This document shows positions 53,651 to 62,422 of a stretch of DNA of 64,000 nucleotides, in pieces (within the stretch, counting starts at the first letter, position 1; the number at the start of each line of letters is the position of its first letter). A model generated the notes under the pieces. The model was not told the origin of the DNA, ran no database searches, and saw only the letters and a program-made list of their open reading frames with translations. A program made the position numbers and the translations under genes. Location: contig JAFVDF010000016.1 of the NCBI GenBank assembly GCA_017478625.1, positions 124,001 through 188,000 of the forward strand. Direction: 5' to 3'. Source of the stretch: Alloprevotella sp. Its GTDB lineage: Bacteria > Bacteroidota > Bacteroidia > Bacteroidales > Bacteroidaceae.

Positions 53651-56600
53651 ATGTTTACATTCAAAAGAGTTGTGTTTGCAATGGTTGCAAGCCTTTTGGC
53701 TATAGGCCTGCAAGCACAGGTGACGACGTCTGCTATTGGCGGACAAGTAACCGACAATGAAGATCTTCCAGCCGTGGGAGTTGCCGTTAAGGCCACCCAT
53801 CTTACATCTGGAACGGTCTATCGTGCAGTTACGAATGCCAAAGGACGCTACACGATTCAAGGTTTGCGCCCAGGCGGTCCATACACCATCGAGTTCAATT
53901 ACTTGGGTTATGCACCTGCAAGACTGGACGACATTTATTTGGAACTGGGTAACGAGTATCCGCTAGACACTAAATTGGCTCTTCAAGAGACTAATTTGGG
54001 CGAAGCAGTAGTCGTTGCAATGCGTCGAGCCTCTGCGGGTTCTGGGGAAAACTTCTCTTTAGAGAGAATACAGACCTCTCCAACAATTAACCGCGACGTT
54101 TATGACATCGTAACTACTTCTCCGATGGTTATGAGTTCGAAAATTGGCGGTATAAGCATTGTTGGTTCGAATAACCGTTACAATTCATTCCAAATAGACG
54201 GCGTTGTAGCAAATGACGTATTTGGTCTGAGTGCCGGAGGTACGAATGGAGCCCAGACAGGGGCCAATCCTGTATCTCTTGACGCTATTGAAGAAGTTCA
54301 AGTAGTGGTTGCGCCCTACGACGTACGCCATGGCGGATTTACAGGCGGTGGCATCAACGCAGTGACCAAGAGCGGAACGAACCAATTACACGGTTCTGCT
54401 TATGCATATTTCAACAATCAGAATATGTATGGCCGTTACAGCGTACTGCAGAACTATGCCAAAAATCCTCTGACCGACCAGTTCGACCGTACTTTCGGCG
54501 GAACGCTCGGAGGTGCTTTTGTAAAGGATAGACTATTCTATTTCTTCAGTGTAGAGAATAAGAAGAAGAGTTATCCGTCTTCTCTCTGGCCAGGCTTCGA
54601 CGATAAATATATTACTACTGAGGTAGCACAGCAGATTGCCGACAAATACTATGAAATGACAGGCATTCGCGAAACATTCGGCCGTCATGATGTAGATAGC
54701 CATAGTCTTGGCATTCTGGGTCGCCTTGATTGGAACATAGACGAGCGTAACAAACTGACGTTGCGTTATCAGTTCAATAATTCCTATAAGGATGCCTATA
54801 GCCTCGGTTCTACTTCTTACACATTTGAGCGCAGTGCATATCGCTACAATAATCTGACCCACTCCATTGTGCTTGAACTCAACAGCCACATCAGCGACAA
54901 AGTGAGCAACGAACTGCGTGTAAGTGGTAGCTGGATACGCGACCACCGCGACGTGCCCTACCACGGACCCAACGCGCAGATTACAAATGTAAACGGAGCC
55001 GACGGAACGCGCCGTATCACGGTCAATATTGGTACCGACTATAGCTCGGGAGCCAACATCCTTGACCAAAACACGTATTCCTTTGAGGATAATCTCTCTG
55101 TTTACCTTGGCAACCACACGCTGACCTTCGGAACGCACAACGAGATATTCAAAATCCGCAACCTCTTTATCCAGGCAGCTTATGGTGCGTGGTACTTCAA
55201 CTCGCTGGACAACTTCTTGAACGATAATCCCTACCAGTTCAAGTACAACTATACCGATCCGACCTACACTAAGGGCGACGTATTGTTTGCGCCTAACATG
55301 GGTGCCGGTCAGTTTGGCCTGTACGCTCAGGACAAGTGGAACGTGACGCGCGACTTTAATGTAACGTATGGTTTGCGTATAGACATTCCCACTCTCTTTA
55401 ACCGCCCGATGAAAAACCAGGAATTCAACGCTTACGCAGCCGAGCAAGGCTTCGACGTAAGGGTTGGCGAGAATCCTAAGGCTCATGTGATGTTCTCTCC
55501 GCGCCTCGGATTCAACTGGTACTTAAACAAGAAACACAGCGTCCTGTTGCGCGGAGGTACGGGTATATTTACAGGTCGCGTTCCCTTCGTTTGGTTGAGC
55601 AATACCTTTAACAACACGGGCGTTGAGAAGAAGGGAACCACTATTTCCCGTAACGTACCGGGCATGAGCGACTACCAAAATGCACTTCAAGAGGTGATAG
55701 ACGCTGGTAGCAATAGCCTGAAGCCCGACATCGTAACGGTAAGTCGCGATTTCAAGTATCCGCAAGTATTCCGCTCCAACCTCGCTCTCGAAGCAACCCT
55801 TCCACTGGGCATCAAGTTTACCCTTGACGGAATCTACTCCAAGACGCTGAACAACGTGTTCTTTGAGAATCTCGCTATCACGAGCAACGAAAATATCTAC
55901 GCCGTTCCAGGCGTTGCCGCATCGGCCACTCCTTATTATAATATAGAGAGCAGTGCTTACTACAGCATCGTAAACCTTAAGAACACCTCTAAGGGCTACA
56001 CATACGCTGTTTCCGCTATGTTAGAGAAGGACTTTGATTTCGGTTTGAACGTAGCTGCCAGTTACACCTTCGGACATGCCAAGAGCGTGAATGATGGTAC
56101 GTCTTCAGTGGCTTATTCTAACTGGAAGTACAACTACTCCCACGACACCAATGGTAAGGGCGAACTTGGCTATTCTAAGTTTGATGTGCCTCACCGCATT
56201 ATGGCGCGCCTCACTTACAACTCCAAGCGCTACCTCGGTGGTCTCTTCTCAACCAATCTCGGTATTACCTACAACGCTACGAGCGGTCAGCGCTACTGCT
56301 TGACTATGTATGAGAACGATGACTTTAATGGCGACGGATATCGCGGTAACAACCTGCTCTATATCCCCACCAAGATGGAACTCGGTGCTATGCAGTTTGA
56401 AGACACCTATGTCAACGGTGTACTCAAGATGGATGCCGATGAAAATCGTGCCGCATTTGAGCGTTGGATCGAGAGTGACAGTTACGCAAAGAACCATCGC
56501 GGACAGTACGCCGAGCGCAACTCTAATCTGACAGATTGGGAGCACGAAGTAAATCTCCACTTCGGACAAGCCATTCACCTTAAGAACTATGTCAAGGCAG

Positions 56601-56818
56601 AGTTCACGCTGGATATCATCAACTTTGCAAATTGCCTCAACAAGAAGTGGGGAGCCCAGTACGGTAGCGTATATAACTACTCGCCACTCTACTTGAGCAG
56701 CATCACTACCGTAAACGGTCAGAAAGTACCCGTGTTCCAATACAACGAGACCACGCTGACCAAGAGCGATATCTACAGCCGCTGGCACATGCAGCTCGGT
56801 TTCCGTCTGACGTTCTAA
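53651..56818 (+). CDS. Oar-like TonB-dependent receptor with N-terminal carboxypeptidase-regulatory domain
   Basis: 1,055 residues. A signal peptide (MFTFKRVVFAMVASLLAIGLQAQ) is followed by a CarboxypepD_reg-like domain at ~27-105 (GQVTDNEDLPAVGVAVKAT ... GRYTIQGLRPGGPYTIEF). The plug domain contains NRYNSFQIDGVVANDVFG and VKSGTNQLHGSAYAYF-type Oar motifs, and a beta-barrel ends with an aromatic residue (MQLGFRLTF). No SusD-like partner follows, so it is Oar-type and not a SusCD glycan importer. Oar proteins are proposed to take part in export or envelope transport. Confidence 0.9.
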   Translation: MFTFKRVVFAMVASLLAIGLQAQVTTSAIGGQVTDNEDLPAVGVAVKATHLTSGTVYRAVTNAKGRYTIQGLRPGGPYTIEFNYLGYAPARLDDIYLELGNEYPLDTKLALQETNLGEAVVVAMRRASAGSGENFSLERIQTSPTINRDVYDIVTTSPMVMSSKIGGISIVGSNNRYNSFQIDGVVANDVFGLSAGGTNGAQTGANPVSLDAIEEVQVVVAPYDVRHGGFTGGGINAVTKSGTNQLHGSAYAYFNNQNMYGRYSVLQNYAKNPLTDQFDRTFGGTLGGAFVKDRLFYFFSVENKKKSYPSSLWPGFDDKYITTEVAQQIADKYYEMTGIRETFGRHDVDSHSLGILGRLDWNIDERNKLTLRYQFNNSYKDAYSLGSTSYTFERSAYRYNNLTHSIVLELNSHISDKVSNELRVSGSWIRDHRDVPYHGPNAQITNVNGADGTRRITVNIGTDYSSGANILDQNTYSFEDNLSVYLGNHTLTFGTHNEIFKIRNLFIQAAYGAWYFNSLDNFLNDNPYQFKYNYTDPTYTKGDVLFAPNMGAGQFGLYAQDKWNVTRDFNVTYGLRIDIPTLFNRPMKNQEFNAYAAEQGFDVRVGENPKAHVMFSPRLGFNWYLNKKHSVLLRGGTGIFTGRVPFVWLSNTFNNTGVEKKGTTISRNVPGMSDYQNALQEVIDAGSNSLKPDIVTVSRDFKYPQVFRSNLALEATLPLGIKFTLDGIYSKTLNNVFFENLAITSNENIYAVPGVAASATPYYNIESSAYYSIVNLKNTSKGYTYAVSAMLEKDFDFGLNVAASYTFGHAKSVNDGTSSVAYSNWKYNYSHDTNGKGELGYSKFDVPHRIMARLTYNSKRYLGGLFSTNLGITYNATSGQRYCLTMYENDDFNGDGYRGNNLLYIPTKMELGAMQFEDTYVNGVLKMDADENRAAFERWIESDSYAKNHRGQYAERNSNLTDWEHEVNLHFGQAIHLKNYVKAEFTLDIINFANCLNKKWGAQYGSVYNYSPLYLSSITTVNGQKVPVFQYNETTLTKSDIYSRWHMQLGFRLTF

Positions 56819-56854
56819 TCCGTTCGTCCGTCGGACTTCCGATACCGTTTCATA

Positions 56855-56887
56855 GCCCTGCGCTCCTACGAGAGCGTGGGGCTTTTT
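56855..56887 (+). terminator. Intrinsic terminator of the TonB receptor gene
   Basis: GCCCTGCGCTC (56855-56865) pairs with GAGCGTGGGGC (56872-56882) over 11 bp including two G-T pairs. Five T residues follow. Confidence 0.88.
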
Positions 56888-56952
56888 CATGCGTTAAAGT
56901 TGAGGTGTCAGCGAATAGTCCGTTTCTCAGTTTGGTGCTTCGTCTGCGGAAA

Positions 56953-57091
56953 TTGCATTATGGCGTCAATTTATTGCATTATGCAATCGCGTGATTGTAT
57001 AATGCAATTTTCAAATCCGATTATGCAAAAACTGTACGGCATAATGCAATATATCGGTAGTATAATTGTACCGAAATTTCCTGCTTATTCC
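56953..57091. repeat. 21-bp-phased palindrome array, TTGCAT-W-ATGCAA type only
   Basis: Centres are at 56959 (TTGCAT-T-ATGGCG), 56980 (TTGCAT-T-ATGCAA, perfect), 57001 (TTGTAT-A-ATGCAA), 57022 (CGAT-T-ATGCAA), 57043 (GGCAT-A-ATGCAA), 57064 (TAGTAT-A-ATTGTA) and 57085 (CTGCT-T-ATTCCG). All are 21 bp apart. The last unit lies inside the 32-bp direct repeat. It is downstream of the TonB receptor terminator. The rest of the 660-bp gap is AT-rich with a 12-bp tandem repeat and one promoter. Confidence 0.9.
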
Positions 57092-57112
57092 GTGGCGGGA
57101 GAGATGAGGGCT
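57081..57112. repeat. Left copy of the 32-bp direct repeat (tail of an MmeI-like gene)
   Basis: Identical to 59638-59669 at 30 of 32 positions. On the minus strand it encodes the last residues and TAA stop of the MmeI-like protein (ALISPxTE), but the sequence beyond 57113 does not continue that gene. It is either a duplicated insertion target (att-like) or a remnant of an earlier gene copy. Confidence 0.85.
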
Positions 57113-57247
57113 ACCTACGCGTTGGATTAAAGAATGATGAAAATGCATGTACATGCTTATTTCAAGTATGTATTTATATTCTTCTTTGTACGATTTGTAT
57201 GTAGAATTCACTATTTTCGTTGAATAGATTGAGTTTTCAAGATTTCA

Positions 57248-57294
57248 TTCTAATTCTTGTTCCAATTCTTGTTCTAATTCTTGTTTTAATTCTA
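57248..57294. repeat. 12-bp tandem repeat, about four copies
   Basis: TTCTAATTCTTG, TTCCAATTCTTG, TTCTAATTCTTG and a partial TTTTAATTCTA follow each other without gaps. The repeat could vary in copy number by slippage. It lies in the AT-rich leader region before the first insert gene. Confidence 0.85.
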
Positions 57295-57426
57295 TTACCA
57301 AAAGTTTTTAAGACTGTGATGTATATATAGGTTAAAACTGCTTTAAAGTTAAAAGTTATTATTATTATTGTAAACATGTTTAATTATAAATGAGTGAAGA
57401 ATAGGTGAAAAATTTTCAATATAAAG

Positions 57427-57458
57427 TTGGAGGCTATTAGCAGAATTGTGTAATTTTG
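57427..57458 (+). promoter_or_regulatory. Promoter of the first insert gene
   Basis: TTGG (57427-57430) and TAATTTTG (57451-57458) are 20 bp apart. The ATG is 20 bp downstream. Confidence 0.65.
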
Positions 57459-57478
57459 TAGGAAAATAATAGAAGACG

Positions 57479-57874
57479 ATGTTGACAATATTAAAACCCC
57501 AAGATTTTAGTTGTAAACTGAAGGCAACCGTACAAAGTTCCGGAAAATTAAACTTTACTGATGCGACAGCTCAGGAGCTTGGCTTGGAAAAAGTACGCAG
57601 TGTGAAATTTGCACTGGATGAACAGAATAATTTATATATTGCACTTTTGAGTGAAAAGGTTCCTGATGCTTTTTTGTTGTGTCGGTCTGGTCGGTACTAT
57701 TATGTACAGGCCAGGTTGATTTTTAATTCTTTGGGGATAGACTATGTAAACAATACTGTTATATGTGATCTGCGACGATACATAGAGGCAGATGAAGAAA
57801 TGGTGGGGAAAGCATATAAATTGATTATACGCGTTAAGCCACAAAAAGGAAAGGAGGATGTCGGTGAGGTTTAA
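57479..57874 (+). CDS. Unknown protein, first gene of the AT-rich insert
   Basis: 131 residues, no signal peptide or membrane segment. Predicted as a compact mixed fold with two halves (SGKLNFTDATAQELGLEKVRS and a C-terminal domain ending in basic KPQKGK). The first half could be a swapped-hairpin-like strand set, but I do not recognise a family. It has its own promoter and a hairpin after the stop, so it is a separate transcription unit from the next three genes. Confidence 0.6.
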   Translation: MLTILKPQDFSCKLKATVQSSGKLNFTDATAQELGLEKVRSVKFALDEQNNLYIALLSEKVPDAFLLCRSGRYYYVQARLIFNSLGIDYVNNTVICDLRRYIEADEEMVGKAYKLIIRVKPQKGKEDVGEV

Positions 57875-57887
57875 ATAGCAAAAAAAG

Positions 57888-57916
57888 TGCCCGAACAAGT
57901 GCAAGTTGTACGGGCA
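57888..57916 (+). terminator. Hairpin after the first insert gene
   Basis: TGCCCGAACAA pairs with TTGTACGGGCA (one internal mismatch) around a short loop. There is no strong T-run after it, so termination efficiency is uncertain. 57917-58076 has no gene. Confidence 0.5.
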
Positions 57917-58076
57917 GGGAGTTTCCCCGAATGTGGATAGGGGGATGCCAAAGATTTGATTGTTGAGTTTGGCTTTAGTTTTGCAAAAATAGATTATACT
58001 TCCTTTTTTTGCAAGCTATATCCCATATAATATCAAGATTCCACTAGTTTTTTTTCATAATTTTAAACTGATTTTT

Positions 58077-58784
58077 ATGGGACAATTTTTGTTTTCTAAA
58101 GATGAAATGCAAACATTAAAGGTTTTACCTGAAGTATCAGATACTAGAAAATATAAAGGTATGCTTATACCTAAAGAATTAATTATACCCCATTTTACGG
58201 ATGGGCCATTTGACATACCTTTACTGTCACCTTATGATGGGAATCTGCCTGACAAATTAGTTCATTTTACACGGTTATCAACACAGAAAGGTAACTTATG
58301 CAATAGTGGTATTTCTCTTTTTATGGACGATGAACTTCAGAATTATTTGTGGAATAATCCTTCTTATTATTTGTCTCGTTTGAAATATGCACAGTGCGTA
58401 ATGGGATTAGATTTTTCCTTATATGTAGAATATGATTTTTCTGCAAATCTCTGGAATATATATAGAAATCGCCTTCTTTCTTATTATTATCAAGTAAATG
58501 GCGTTGGCTTTATTCCAACTGCATGTTTTGGCAATTCTAATACATTTTCATACTGTTTTGCAGGATTGCCCGAAAATAGCCCAATAGCCATAAACCATTC
58601 TGTTATTGGGAATAATCCGTATATGAAACAGCTAATTCGTCTTGGAGTGGAGGAATTAGTTAAACAGAAACACCCCAATCCCTTAATTATATATGGTTTT
58701 CCATTGGATTTCGAGGTTCCTGTGCAAGTCTTATATTACGAAAGCAATATTCAACGATTACGTCAACTTAAAAAAGTTTCTTAA
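58077..58784 (+). CDS. DUF4417-like protein
   Basis: A 235-residue AT-rich gene. The central part DFSLYVEYDFSANLWNIYRNRLLSYYYQVNGVGFIPTACFGNSNTFSYCFAGLPENSPIAI has the pattern of the DUF4417 family (Y-x-x-YRNR, P-x-x-x-F/W, CF-x-G-x-P, I). DUF4417 proteins occur in mobile and phage-linked regions and their activity is unknown. There is no signal peptide. The next gene starts one base after its stop codon, so the three downstream genes form an operon. Confidence 0.65.
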   Translation: MGQFLFSKDEMQTLKVLPEVSDTRKYKGMLIPKELIIPHFTDGPFDIPLLSPYDGNLPDKLVHFTRLSTQKGNLCNSGISLFMDDELQNYLWNNPSYYLSRLKYAQCVMGLDFSLYVEYDFSANLWNIYRNRLLSYYYQVNGVGFIPTACFGNSNTFSYCFAGLPENSPIAINHSVIGNNPYMKQLIRLGVEELVKQKHPNPLIIYGFPLDFEVPVQVLYYESNIQRLRQLKKVS

Positions 58785-58785
58785 T

Positions 58786-59172
58786 ATGAAAAAGAAAGTT
58801 ATTACCCCCTTACCCGAAAAGGATTTTCGCTTGTTTGAAGATATGTCTGATAAATATGTCTCAGAGCCTGAGCGGAAATTCTTTGAGACTCTTAGACAGC
58901 GGGAGGAAGATTATGCCATTAATTGGGATTGGCTCATAAATGAGCATAAAAATCCAGAGCACATCTCGCTTATTCGCTATTACAATAGTGAGTATAAGGT
59001 AGGTTGCCTGGATACGAATGGAAAATATTATCGGATTGCTTATGTGGATTCCTTAGCAGAAGCATTGGAAGTTGTTGTTCCCGTAGCTGGCAATCGTTTG
59101 GGCTCTTTAGTTGATTGGCTACGTAATTCACACTATACTTATGTTTCATATAATGGAGTGGAGGAGTTATAA
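58786..59172 (+). CDS. Unknown acidic protein, second gene of the insert operon
   Basis: 128 residues from ATG 58786 (MKKKVITPLPEKDFRLFEDM). A longer frame upstream would lie inside the DUF4417 gene and is not used. It is acidic and mixed alpha/beta, with no signal peptide. Its stop overlaps the start of the next gene (TAATG), so it is translationally coupled. In its size and pairing with the next ORF it resembles an immunity or antitoxin partner, but I recognise no family. Confidence 0.6.
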   Translation: MKKKVITPLPEKDFRLFEDMSDKYVSEPERKFFETLRQREEDYAINWDWLINEHKNPEHISLIRYYNSEYKVGCLDTNGKYYRIAYVDSLAEALEVVVPVAGNRLGSLVDWLRNSHYTYVSYNGVEEL

Positions 59173-59594
59173 TGGGGGGACCTAAGCAAGCAATAAGTTC
59201 TGGCGGTTTCACGGAATTACGCTATCATCAAGTGGGAGAAACTATTTCTGCTGGTGGGTTGTCTGGCAAGATAATTGCCTATAATGAAACATTTGATTAT
59301 CACGAGGGGCTTCCTAGTATGTCTAATACGTCAAATATTTACTTTAAATTAGCTGATGGCGGACAATATGTAGAACAGATGCGCGTCTATAAAAATAGGA
59401 AAGTTGTATTTGACTTTGATTGGGGACATGGTCATGAAGGATTCAAAAGTGGTGTCGTTCATGTGCATCAATGGGAAGAAGACGCCAACGGAATACCTCG
59501 ACGAACAGGTATAAAAAGGTATATGAATAATTACGAAATGAAAAAGTATGGTTCTATTATACGTAAAGCAAATCCAAAAGTGAAGTTTAGATAG
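59172..59594 (+). CDS. Unknown His-rich protein, possible toxin-like domain
   Basis: 140 residues starting MGGPKQAISSGGF. The core GGQYVEQMRVYKNRKVVFDFDWGHGHEGFKSGVVHVHQW contains an Asp-rich strand and two HxH motifs, a look shared with metal- or nucleic-acid-acting domains at the tips of polymorphic toxins. The N-terminus is not a secretion signal. Together with the preceding small acidic gene it could be a toxin-immunity pair, though the order is unusual. This is inference only. Confidence 0.5.
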   Translation: MGGPKQAISSGGFTELRYHQVGETISAGGLSGKIIAYNETFDYHEGLPSMSNTSNIYFKLADGGQYVEQMRVYKNRKVVFDFDWGHGHEGFKSGVVHVHQWEEDANGIPRRTGIKRYMNNYEMKKYGSIIRKANPKVKFR

Positions 59595-59637
59595 TTTAGA
59601 TTAATATCAATAGCCATATTAATCATAATATATTTTT

Positions 59638-59669
59638 CTGCTTATTCTGTGGTGGGAGAGATGAGGGCT
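59638..59669. repeat. Right copy of the 32-bp direct repeat (3' end of the MmeI-like gene)
   Basis: This copy is the functional gene end: minus strand codons ALISPTTE then TAA. It matches 57081-57112 at 30 of 32 positions, both differences being C/T changes. Confidence 0.85.
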
Positions 59670-62410
59670 TGGTAGCGGCGGAAGAGGGCTGTAACAATGT
59701 CGGACTCGGAGATGCTGCTGGGGAAGCCGTAGGCGGCAAGGACGGCGCGGTCGTTCTGCTGATGGGCGCGTCGGAGTTCGGGCGGCATGGTTCGCGGGTC
59801 GTAGAGGTCGGCCAGCGTGGAGTCGGGGTATAAGGCGCGCGCATCGAGGATGGCTTGGGCGGTGGTTTCTATCCGTGCGGTCTGTTCGCTGGACACCTCG
59901 GGCCAAGGGAAGTTATTATACACTACATCCTTGGAATAGCGGTAATCGCTTTTTAAGCGGCCGCAGACGGCGCGCATCCACGCCATGTGTACCGACGACA
60001 TAAGCACGCCGAAATGGTAGAGCGTCGCATCGGGGATGATGAGCGTAGCGTTGGTTGAGACGAAGTCCTTACCAAGAAATCCCATAGGGATGTATGGGCG
60101 ATTCTCTGAAGAAAGAGAAGGAATAAGTAAGAATGTTTCTGGATTGTTGGTTTCTCTAAACAGATGGGGCATATCTGCCAGCCTGCGAGTGGCTGCATCA
60201 GAACTGGCCAAGCGCATAGCGTGCACACGCTCCATACGTTGTAAGACAAGAGGCATAGCGCGTAACTCTGCGGGAGTGGCATCTTTAAGCCAAAGACAAT
60301 AGCGTGGCTTGTTGTTAATATATTCTTTAGCCCCAACGAGTTGCTTTATGAATTTTTTTGCCTTGGGCTCTTCTCGTAGAAAGTCTTCTAATTCTGCCGC
60401 ATCTATGATAAGATTTCCTCCGTCTGTGGGCTGATTCCCTTTCCTTATGGGAGGAATGTCTTCCAAAGGTCTGTTCCTGCTCCTAATAAAGATATCGGGA
60501 GCATCCATAAGGTAGGCATTGATGTTCTTAACGGAAATTTTTTGTCCGTTGTCATATATGAATTTGTCAGACGGCGTAATTTGCGCATAGCTAAATCCAA
60601 TTATAACACAATGCACGTGGGCCGTGTTGTTTGCCTCGCTGTCCCAGCGGAAAGTACGGTGCGCAAAATCTATATGTAGTCCGTCTGCAAAAAGAGGTGC
60701 CCACAAGTTGGGTACTTGTTCGCCTTGACAAATGCTATTAGTAGATACAAATGCTGCGCGAATAGGGCTTCCTTTCATAAAGTCTGAGGCCTTTTTAAAC
60801 CAGCCTGTGACATAGTCCATTTCACCTATGTTCCGCCACCTTGGCCCGAATAAATTGACCAAATCCCTATGCTGTTCGGGGCTCATGTTATTTGCGCCGA
60901 TAAAAGGAGGGTTACCAATTATATACAACTGCCCATTGTGTTCTGGGATGAGGCTCTGCCAGTCCATTTGGAGGGCGTTGCCTTCGTGGATGTTCGTGTA
61001 GGTTTTTAGTGGGAGGAAGTCGAGGTCTTGCTGGACTATGCGCTCGGTCTCTGCCATCATCTGATTTTCAGATATCCATAGGGCGGTGGTGGCTACGGCT
61101 ACGGCGAAGTCGTTTATCTCTATGCCGTGGAACTGCTGGATGCTGACGCGAATAGGGTTCAGGCCCGCGCCCCACACTTTCTGCTCGCGGAAACGCTCGC
61201 GGATGGCTATGTTCTCCAGACGGCGCAGGGAAAGATACGTCTCGGTCAGGAAGTTTCCGCTGCCGCAAGCCGGATCGAAGAAAATGAGTGAGGCGAGTTT
61301 TTCCTGATAAGCGGTGAGCAGGCTGACGCGACGCTTCTCTATGCGCTCAGCCAGTATGGCGTCGAGTTCTGCGCGCAGGCTGTTGAGAAAGAGCGGGTCT
61401 ATAACTTTGTGTATGTTCTCGATGCTGGTGTAGTGCATACCACCCTTGCGTCGCGTATCGGGGTTGAGCGTCGATTCGAATACCGCGCCGAATATCGTGG
61501 GCGATATTTCGCTCCAGTCGAAACCTTTGCTGGCATGTTCTACGAGTAATTCGCGCAGGCTGAACGTGAACTGCGGCACTTCGATAGACTCGCTGAAGAG
61601 TCCGCCGTTGGTATAGGGGAAGGCCTTAAGACTTTCTTTCAGATAGGGGGTTCGCTCGGCTTCGGGCGTATTGAGCACGTCGAACAACTCCAAGAGGGCC
61701 GCGCGCAGGTCCTCAGAATTGCAGTGGGCGAGGTAGTCGTGAAACTGGTCGTGGCTAAAGATGCCCGCGTCCTCGGCGTAAAGGCAGAATACGAGCCTGA
61801 CGCAAAGAATGTTGAGCCAGCGCTGGGCCTGCGGGCTGGGGTCGTTGTACTGCCGGAGCAGTTCGTCGTAGATTTTGCCCACGATTTCGCCAGCCTGCAT
61901 ACTGACTTGCATCTCGCGTTGCAGATGGGCGGCACCACTCTCTACGAGAAAGCGCAGACGGTAATATTCCTTGCCCAAATCCTTGAGGAAAATCTGCTGA
62001 GGCTCCGCGTGGGGCTGCTCCATGTCATAGACGAGAAATTCGGCAAAATTACACGTCACGATATAGCGAGGGTGCTGCGAGAGCGGTAGTCCGAGCACGT
62101 AGCGACGCGCCTGCTCAAACGGCGTCAGTTCTATACCTCCGCTCTGCCTGATAGGCTCGCGCAGGTTGCGGCCAAGGCTTTTTTGCTCGATAAGTACCTT
62201 GGTGGAGGGGATATGTGCGTCGATGAAGTTGGTCGTATCGACCTTTACTTGTTCTTCATAACGTATGAAGGTAGATGGATTGGGAATGCCGAAAACTTCT
62301 GCGAGCAGTTCGGTCCAAAACACCTGCGAGTCGCCCTTCTCATAGCCGCGTCCCTGCCAACGTCGGGCAAACGCGGCTGCTGCCTTAGCCTGTTGTTTGT
62401 TGCTCTTCAT
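59642..62410 (-). CDS. MmeI-like type IIL restriction-modification enzyme
   Basis: A 922-residue single-chain enzyme. The N-terminal RWQGRGYEKGDSQVFWTELLAEVFG is the MmeI-family start. The nuclease site D64...E75-x-K77 (IDAHIP, then IEQKSLG) is intact. Methyltransferase motif I is FDPACGSGNF at 378-387, motif IV is NPPF at 500-503, and a target-recognition region follows to the end (DYRYSKDVVYNNFPWP near residue 830). Such enzymes methylate adenine in an asymmetric site and cut at a distance when the site is unmodified. The recognition site cannot be read from the sequence. Cognate specificity subunits are not needed. It lies 12 bp after the antiporter gene. Confidence 0.88.
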   Translation of the reverse strand: MKSNKQQAKAAAAFARRWQGRGYEKGDSQVFWTELLAEVFGIPNPSTFIRYEEQVKVDTTNFIDAHIPSTKVLIEQKSLGRNLREPIRQSGGIELTPFEQARRYVLGLPLSQHPRYIVTCNFAEFLVYDMEQPHAEPQQIFLKDLGKEYYRLRFLVESGAAHLQREMQVSMQAGEIVGKIYDELLRQYNDPSPQAQRWLNILCVRLVFCLYAEDAGIFSHDQFHDYLAHCNSEDLRAALLELFDVLNTPEAERTPYLKESLKAFPYTNGGLFSESIEVPQFTFSLRELLVEHASKGFDWSEISPTIFGAVFESTLNPDTRRKGGMHYTSIENIHKVIDPLFLNSLRAELDAILAERIEKRRVSLLTAYQEKLASLIFFDPACGSGNFLTETYLSLRRLENIAIRERFREQKVWGAGLNPIRVSIQQFHGIEINDFAVAVATTALWISENQMMAETERIVQQDLDFLPLKTYTNIHEGNALQMDWQSLIPEHNGQLYIIGNPPFIGANNMSPEQHRDLVNLFGPRWRNIGEMDYVTGWFKKASDFMKGSPIRAAFVSTNSICQGEQVPNLWAPLFADGLHIDFAHRTFRWDSEANNTAHVHCVIIGFSYAQITPSDKFIYDNGQKISVKNINAYLMDAPDIFIRSRNRPLEDIPPIRKGNQPTDGGNLIIDAAELEDFLREEPKAKKFIKQLVGAKEYINNKPRYCLWLKDATPAELRAMPLVLQRMERVHAMRLASSDAATRRLADMPHLFRETNNPETFLLIPSLSSENRPYIPMGFLGKDFVSTNATLIIPDATLYHFGVLMSSVHMAWMRAVCGRLKSDYRYSKDVVYNNFPWPEVSSEQTARIETTAQAILDARALYPDSTLADLYDPRTMPPELRRAHQQNDRAVLAAYGFPSSISESDIVTALFRRYQALISPTTE

Positions 62411-62422
62411 GTGTCAGTCAGT

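Larger units (their letters stand above)
57081..59669. mobile_element. Candidate AT-rich genomic insert at the 3' end of the MmeI-like gene
   Basis: About 2.5 kb lies between the two direct-repeat copies. It holds four plus-strand genes that are visibly richer in A+T than the rest of the window, with little resemblance to housekeeping genes. Integration at the 3' end of a gene with the end duplicated is the usual result of site-specific recombination. No integrase or transposase is present, so it is either a decayed or non-autonomous element, or gene-end duplication by another route. Confidence 0.5.

Noticed and set aside
54533-55486. 317-residue ORF opposite the TonB receptor
   Set aside because: Shadow of the receptor's codon pattern, with no recognisable domain.
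53651-56818. SusC of a polysaccharide utilisation locus
   Set aside because: No SusD-like gene follows, and the Oar-type plug motifs fit better.
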